From positions 1-27,361 of IMG/VR virus record IMGVR_UViG_3300035698_022155: DNA of 27,361 bases. One strand, given 5' to 3'. Source of the stretch: a virus. The notes beneath the pieces were generated by a model, which had not been told where the DNA came from, made no database searches, and saw only the letters and a program-made list of their open reading frames with translations. Positions 24,503-27,361 of this stretch are shown here, piece after piece; the stretch's first letter is position 1; each line of letters begins with the position of its first letter. The position numbers were made by a program, and so were the translations under genes.

Positions 24503-25343
24503 TGTATCGGTAAATAGGAAGATCCGGATTCTTCCTTGCCCATTTAACCATTTCCTCTGCAGCGTCTATGTAACATTCATTCTTCCGGAACTTTTTTCGT
24601 AATAGACTCTCGAACGACCTACGATACGCGGTGCTAGGTTCATTCCATACCTTTTCCCTGCGCTTAAAACCATACTTATCCATCTTTTTTATGACGGTAG
24701 GATAACTTACACCCAATATCCTTCCTATCTCTTCCATCGTGTAATCTTTAACATAATATAGCTCATATAAGATCGTAGATGATATATTCTTTTGTGTCTT
24801 GGTTACCGGTAGATCATAATACTTCATCAGGTCACATATCGTATTCTGTTTCTGTCCAACCATCTCTCCTATCTGGCCCTGGGTAAGTCCCTTATCATAA
24901 AACAGATAACTAAGGTCTTCCCGGGATATCTTAGTTTCCCTGAGCTTCTCAATGTATTTATTCCTTGTACGCGCTTCAGTAGTCTTAATATGAGCTTTCC
25001 AGCTATCTGTCTTAACCCGGTTATCCATATCAAATGCCATCTTGCCGGCCATGTTCATAATATCGGACTGAGTCATCAATATGCATTCTTTATTGTCATA
25101 TACGACCTCTCTAGCCTCCGGCACGATACTGAATATTATCATCCGGATCATACCGATTATCAAATCAATAGTACCAAATGTAGACTTAAACTTTACATTA
25201 ACCGTATGATCTGGACGATTATATGAAGGAATATCAGTTCTATACAAGAACTTACATTCACTTAATTGTTTGTCAATGAACGAACTTAAATATTTCCAGG
25301 ATTCTCTAATCTTCCTGACTTTAATAAATTTATGCTTTACCAT
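24489..25343 (-). CDS. DNA-binding protein with two helix-turn-helix repeats
   Basis: 284 residues from an ATG at 25343. An ATG at 25379 is an alternative; neither has a good SD, and the chosen one overlaps the end of the bS21 gene closely enough for coupling. Residues about 143-180 (EDLSYLFYDKGLTQGQIGEM…) and 188-227 (YELYYVKDYTMEEIGRILGV, then SYPTVIKKMDKYG) are two similar helix-turn-helix units of the kind in invertases, sigma-like factors and homing-nuclease partners. The N-terminal 100 residues are not recognised. Because its end overlaps the Vsr-like nuclease, it may be that nuclease's DNA-binding partner. A late-gene regulator or small terminase are other options. Confidence 0.6.
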   Translation of the reverse strand: MVKHKFIKVRKIRESWKYLSSFIDKQLSECKFLYRTDIPSYNRPDHTVNVKFKSTFGTIDLIIGMIRMIIFSIVPEAREVVYDNKECILMTQSDIMNMAGKMAFDMDNRVKTDSWKAHIKTTEARTRNKYIEKLRETKISREDLSYLFYDKGLTQGQIGEMVGQKQNTICDLMKYYDLPVTKTQKNISSTILYELYYVKDYTMEEIGRILGVSYPTVIKKMDKYGFKRREKVWNEPSTAYRRSFESLLRKKFRKNECYIDAAEEMVKWARKNPDLPIYRYNEQK

Positions 25344-25572
25344 ATGGACGCTTTTTCTTCCACCTTCTAAGTAGTTCATTAGCTGCAAGCTTTTTCTTTT
25401 TTCTTTTCTTCTCGAATTTCATGTCCTCATTTTTTTTATTCTTTTTAGCTGAGGGTTTCATAAAATACTGATTCTTTTTTAATGCTTGCTTTATCTTAGC
25501 TTTACCACATTCTATCGTGAACCGGCGTAACAATGAATCTATATTTTCGTTTTTTCTCCTGCGTACGTACAT
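25330..25572 (-). CDS. rpsU: Phage-encoded ribosomal protein bS21 homologue
   Basis: 80 residues from an ATG at 25572, with AGAG 7 nt upstream. The pattern KNENIDSLLRRFTIECGKAK, then LKKNQYFMKPSAKKNKK, follows bacterial bS21 (NEPFDVALRRFKRSCEKAG, then REFYEKPTTERKRAK) residue class by residue class, ending in the usual Lys/Arg-rich tail. bS21 is a small, exchangeable subunit of the 30S ribosome near the anti-SD end of 16S rRNA and helps initiation. Phage copies are known and are thought to bias host ribosomes toward phage mRNA. It is the first gene behind the late promoter. Upstream TTG extension is unlikely because the promoter -10 would lie inside it. Confidence 0.85.
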   Translation of the reverse strand: MYVRRRKNENIDSLLRRFTIECGKAKIKQALKKNQYFMKPSAKKNKKNEDMKFEKKRKKKKLAANELLRRWKKKRPYGKA

Positions 25573-25587
25573 ATTAATCTCTATCTT

Positions 25588-25617
25588 ATTATATAACAAC
25601 CGTATTAAATATTTCAA
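25588..25617 (-). promoter_or_regulatory. Sigma70-like leftward late promoter
   Basis: TTGAAA (25612-25617) and TATAAT (25588-25593) with an 18-bp spacer on the minus strand. It nearly copies the promoter at 608-637, including AGTTGAAAT and the base run around TATATAATA. It lies 15 bp before the bS21 start and would drive the whole packaging-head-tail operon. Confidence 0.75.
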
Positions 25618-25642
25618 CTATGTTTTGAGTTCGCGAATCAAT

Positions 25643-25697
25643 AACGCTTCTAATATGATACCTTAAGCCATTTTTTTATCTTAATGCTTCAAATATG
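25643..25697. repeat. Pair of 15-bp direct repeats upstream of the late promoter
   Basis: AACGCTTCTAATATG (25643-25657) and AATGCTTCAAATATG (25683-25697) differ at two bases and start exactly 40 bp apart, about four helical turns. They lie 26 and 66 bp upstream of the late -35 box. They may be binding sites for an activator or repressor. An 8-bp palindrome TTCGCGAA is nearby at 25630. Confidence 0.45.
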
Positions 25698-25737
25698 TCG
25701 CAGTATAAGAAACCATAAATTATTTACTAGATATTTT

Positions 25738-25768
25738 CCCTCCGGGGCAGGGGGGTTTATTTTTTTTT
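25738..25768 (+). terminator. Rightward rho-independent terminator-like hairpin in the divergent region
   Basis: CCCTCC pairs with GGGGGG (one G-U) around a GGGGCA loop and is followed by TTTATTTTTTTTT. On the plus strand this is a textbook terminator, but no plus-strand gene precedes it here, so it may end a leader or small RNA or act as an attenuator for the rightward genes. Confidence 0.6.
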
Positions 25769-25816
25769 AATTTTTTGAAAAAGGTTTTTAGTCACTCTTT
25801 CTAGTGTGAGGAGTAG

Positions 25817-25839
25817 GTTATATATATACAATATATAAC
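25817..25839. promoter_or_regulatory. Perfect AT-rich dyad in the rightward leader (operator-like)
   Basis: GTTATATAT, 5 nt, ATATATAAC: a 9-bp perfect inverted repeat about 85 bp before the first rightward gene. It could be an operator, or part of an AT-rich promoter. Further on lies GCAGGATCCTGC (25873-25884), a 12-bp palindrome. No clear -35/-10 pair was found for the rightward genes. Confidence 0.4.
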
Positions 25840-25923
25840 TTGATTTCACGGCCACGGGGTCATGAAAGAGACGCAGGATCCTGCAAAGGTAGCGCAGTAC
25901 AAACACACCATAGGAGGTGTACT

Positions 25924-26385
25924 ATGTTAGAATTACTTTATGCTCTTTTTACTATCATAATGATTATGGTAGTTAGGTATGTTATACTCAATCATGTTAT
26001 TGAGGAGAAGTCGGATAGGTATGTGTGGAAGGAGGATGTTATGGATTTTCTTAAAGAAGCAGGGGAATGGGTAGTTGGCCTATTTGTTATAAAGAAAAGA
26101 AAAGGAGATACTATGAAGAAACAAGTGTGTGAACGGTGTGGTTTAGTAGAGGCGGAAGAGTTTATTATTTATGAGAATGAAAGAATGGTAATGGTATGCT
26201 CCAGTTGTGGTGATGAAGCATGTGAACAACCGGGTAATAGTGTAATTGAGAGATACATACCCGATGCTGGTGTTACCGAATGTGTCACAAGATGTGTTAA
26301 GTGTGGATCTAAAATGGTATGGAATATGACTATCACTGGATACGTGTGCCCTTGTGGAGAAAAATACATACCTAGAAATCAATAA
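25924..26385 (+). CDS. Membrane-anchored zinc-ribbon protein
   Basis: 153 residues from an ATG at 25924 with GGAGGT 5 nt upstream; a longer TTG reading has no SD. Residues 1-22 (MLELLYALFTIIMIMVVRYV) form a membrane helix. After a charged linker, the C-terminal 90 residues carry paired cysteines: CERCG (69-73), CSSCGDEAC, then CVKCG and CPCG. These look like two zinc ribbons. A second start with its own SD lies at 26113, so a soluble form may also be made. First gene of the rightward group; function unknown. Confidence 0.65.
   Translation: MLELLYALFTIIMIMVVRYVILNHVIEEKSDRYVWKEDVMDFLKEAGEWVVGLFVIKKRKGDTMKKQVCERCGLVEAEEFIIYENERMVMVCSSCGDEACEQPGNSVIERYIPDAGVTECVTRCVKCGSKMVWNMTITGYVCPCGEKYIPRNQ
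26113..26385 (+). CDS. Soluble zinc-ribbon form from an internal start
   Basis: ATG at 26113 is preceded by AAAGGAGATACT, an SD as good as those of the neighbouring genes, and is in frame with the gene starting at 25924. It would give a 90-residue protein starting MKKQVCERCG with both zinc ribbons and no membrane helix. It may be a real second product, or the upstream part may be a former separate membrane gene fused by loss of its stop. Confidence 0.45.
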   Translation: MKKQVCERCGLVEAEEFIIYENERMVMVCSSCGDEACEQPGNSVIERYIPDAGVTECVTRCVKCGSKMVWNMTITGYVCPCGEKYIPRNQ

Positions 26386-26393
26386 TTAAGCGC

Positions 26394-26420
26394 GTCCTGA
26401 GTACGACGTTAAACTGCTCA
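26394..26420 (+). repeat. 27-nt hairpin-forming repeat, copy 1
   Basis: This segment starts GTCCTGAGTA and ends AAACTGCTCA; it matches 27207-27233 at 26 of 27 bases. TGAGTA pairs with TGCTCA (one G-U) around an 11-nt loop. It lies 9 bp after the zinc-ribbon gene. Confidence 0.75.
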
Positions 26421-26424
26421 TCCT

Positions 26425-26464
26425 TCCTAGATATAGATCATATATGTATGGTCTACATGTAGGA
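26425..26464 (+). other. Long imperfect hairpin in the intergenic leader
   Basis: A 15-bp stem with two mismatches (TCCTAGATATAGATC against GGTCTACATGTAGGA) and a 10-nt loop, right after repeat copy 1. No U-tract follows, so it is more likely an RNA structural or processing element than a terminator. The rest of the 26386-26586 gap holds no gene I can support. Confidence 0.4.
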
Positions 26465-26586
26465 TACATTGGGTGTTCTATAATGTTGCGCCTGGCTCAA
26501 TTTTATTAGGTAGCCACGGCTATAATGGGATGTAAGGAGGTACGTTGAAGATATAAGTTGGTAGTTGTATAAGATAGGAGGTTATT

Positions 26587-26781
26587 ATGTTTATCTTATT
26601 TGTTGGTCTTGCTATTGTTCTTGTTGGTATTACTGTCGCTGCTGTTGTTGAACAGAAGAAAGCAAATGTTGAACTGGAGGAAATCGAACTCTATAATCAA
26701 CTGATTGAGTGTGAAGAAAGAGAGTTTGATATTCTATGTAACATGGTTGTTATATGCGCAAAGATGTCGTTATTAAAATAA
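26587..26781 (+). CDS. Small membrane protein (64 residues)
   Basis: ATG follows TAGGAGGTTATT. Residues 1-22 (MFILFVGLAIVLVGITVAAV) form a membrane helix, followed by an acidic helical domain (ELEEIELYNQLIECEEREFD). Its leader, GTAGTTGTAT plus SD, is shared with the 46-residue gene at 27054. Function unknown. Confidence 0.6.
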   Translation: MFILFVGLAIVLVGITVAAVVEQKKANVELEEIELYNQLIECEEREFDILCNMVVICAKMSLLK

Positions 26782-26791
26782 AGGAGGATGT

Positions 26792-27028
26792 ATGATAGAG
26801 GTTCTTATTAAAGAGAAACCAACTCTTAGTTCATCAACAATTGATGACTTATGTTGGCCAGGTGGGTTTGTAAGTATAGCTGGAAGGTGGTTTGACCTTG
26901 CGTTCGATGGTAGTATGAGTAAGAGGAATGGTATAGATTATGTTCATCTAGACCTAACTAATATGAAAGGGGAGAGACTTGGTTCTGTTATATCAGTACC
27001 ATACGATGTAATAGAAGACATAAGATAG
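26792..27028 (+). CDS. Small soluble protein of unknown function (78 residues)
   Basis: ATG follows AAAGGAGGATGT, 10 nt after the previous gene. The sequence looks like a compact alpha/beta or all-beta fold (GGFVSIAGRWFDLAFDGSMS, YVHLDLTNMKGERLGSVISV) with no membrane segment or recognised motif. It is the only clearly soluble member of this small-gene group besides the zinc ribbons. Confidence 0.6.
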   Translation: MIEVLIKEKPTLSSSTIDDLCWPGGFVSIAGRWFDLAFDGSMSKRNGIDYVHLDLTNMKGERLGSVISVPYDVIEDIR

Positions 27029-27053
27029 TAGTTGTATGTGTAGGAGGTGTATT

Positions 27054-27194
27054 ATGAATGGATTAATTTACTTTATGTTTCTTGGTATTCTAGGTATCAT
27101 GCTGTCCGGTATAGGCTATCTATTGTGGAAGCTGATTGTTGCATACTGGGAGTCAAGGAATGATATGGAAGCTGATATTTATATTGAACTGTAA
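27054..27194 (+). CDS. Small membrane protein (46 residues)
   Basis: ATG at 27054 follows TAGGAGGTGTATT. It starts MNGLIYFMFLGILGIMLSGI and continues to a Trp/Lys boundary near residue 26, then an acidic tail (ESRNDMEADIYIEL). One membrane helix is predicted. It is short but has a strong SD and a clean stop, and fits the tight array. Confidence 0.6.
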   Translation: MNGLIYFMFLGILGIMLSGIGYLLWKLIVAYWESRNDMEADIYIEL

Positions 27195-27206
27195 GTAAGT
27201 ATGTAT

Positions 27207-27233
27207 GTCCTGAGTATGACGTTAAACTGCTCA
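27207..27233 (+). repeat. 27-nt hairpin-forming repeat, copy 2
   Basis: Same as 26394-26420 except T for C in the loop; the stem TGAGTA/TGCTCA is kept. It lies 12 bp after the 46-residue gene and about 25 bp before the next start. Confidence 0.75.
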
Positions 27234-27257
27234 ATGTATACACTAAGGAGGTGTAAT

Positions 27258-27361
27258 ATGAAAACGTTAAAGTCAAGTTGGTGGGTATTAGCATGGATCA
27301 TAGTGTTGGTCATAACTATGTTTATAACCAAAGAACATGTCAAGATACCTGAGGTACATAA
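27258..27361 (+). CDS. Small membrane protein (partial, runs off right edge)
   Basis: ATG at 27258 follows AAGGAGGTGTAAT. The visible 34 residues (MKTLKSSWWVLAWIIVLVIT, then MFITKEHVKIPEVH) have a single N-terminal membrane helix with a positively charged start, possibly a signal anchor. C-terminus is outside the window. Function unknown. Confidence 0.55.
   Translation, partial: MKTLKSSWWVLAWIIVLVITMFITKEHVKIPEVH

Noticed and set aside
25573-25617. Longer reading of bS21 from a TTG at 25617
   Set aside because: It would place the strong promoter inside the coding region, and the ATG at 25572 gives an N-terminus matching bS21.
25840-25923. Longer reading of the zinc-ribbon gene from a TTG at 25840
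   Set aside because: No SD precedes it, while the ATG at 25924 has GGAGGT at ideal spacing. The 28 extra residues have no membrane or zinc features.
26479-26526. TATAAT boxes at 26479-26484 and 26521-26526 as rightward promoters
   Set aside because: No acceptable -35 element lies 16-19 bp upstream of either, and such hexamers are common in AT-rich DNA.
26143-27294. Minus-strand open frames in the right-hand region
   Set aside because: They run against the SD-led plus-strand small genes and have low-complexity, unconvincing translations.

Overview
The window is part of a tailed, contractile-tailed (myovirus-type) bacteriophage genome. It is AT-rich, uses the standard bacterial code and has strong Shine-Dalgarno (SD) sites of the AAGGAGG type. 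Nothing in it names the host. The SD usage and the two sigma70-like promoters (TTGAAA, 18 bp, TATAAT) fit a bacterium with ordinary SD-dependent initiation.

About 25.5 kb is one leftward (minus-strand) late operon, read from right to left. It opens with a phage-encoded ribosomal protein bS21 (25330-25572). Next come a helix-turn-helix protein and a Vsr-like nuclease with overlapping ends, a 28-residue basic peptide, and a four-cysteine protein (possible small terminase) interrupted by two sister inteins. A run of small basic Gly/Ala-rich proteins follows, one of them split by a LAGLIDADG intein. Then come large terminase, a zinc-motif/membrane-like protein, portal, a protease-scaffold fusion with a nested scaffold start, an unrecognised structural protein, major capsid protein, connector and tail-completion candidates, an unusually long tail sheath, and three related tail-tube-like proteins. 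The last of these runs off the left edge.

The operon is tightly packed. Several junctions are TAATG overlaps, which suggests translational coupling. Two nearly identical leftward promoters are visible, one before bS21 and one before the third tube-like gene. Hairpins follow the major capsid gene and the main tube gene and may tune output of the most abundant proteins.

Right of about 25.6 kb the genome switches to the plus strand. A 350-bp divergent control region holds direct repeats, a rightward terminator-like hairpin and an AT dyad. It leads into small genes with near-identical GGAGGT leaders: a membrane plus zinc-ribbon protein with a likely second start, three small membrane proteins and one small soluble protein. 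A 27-nt hairpin-forming repeat occurs twice among them. Their function is unknown.

The most notable points are the three inteins of two architectures in two neighbouring genes (the sister pair carrying a GIY-YIG-like domain), the bS21 homologue at the head of the structural operon, the nested protease/scaffold layout with a small upstream ORF, and the three consecutive tube-like paralogues. No tRNA, rRNA, CRISPR array or insertion sequence was seen.
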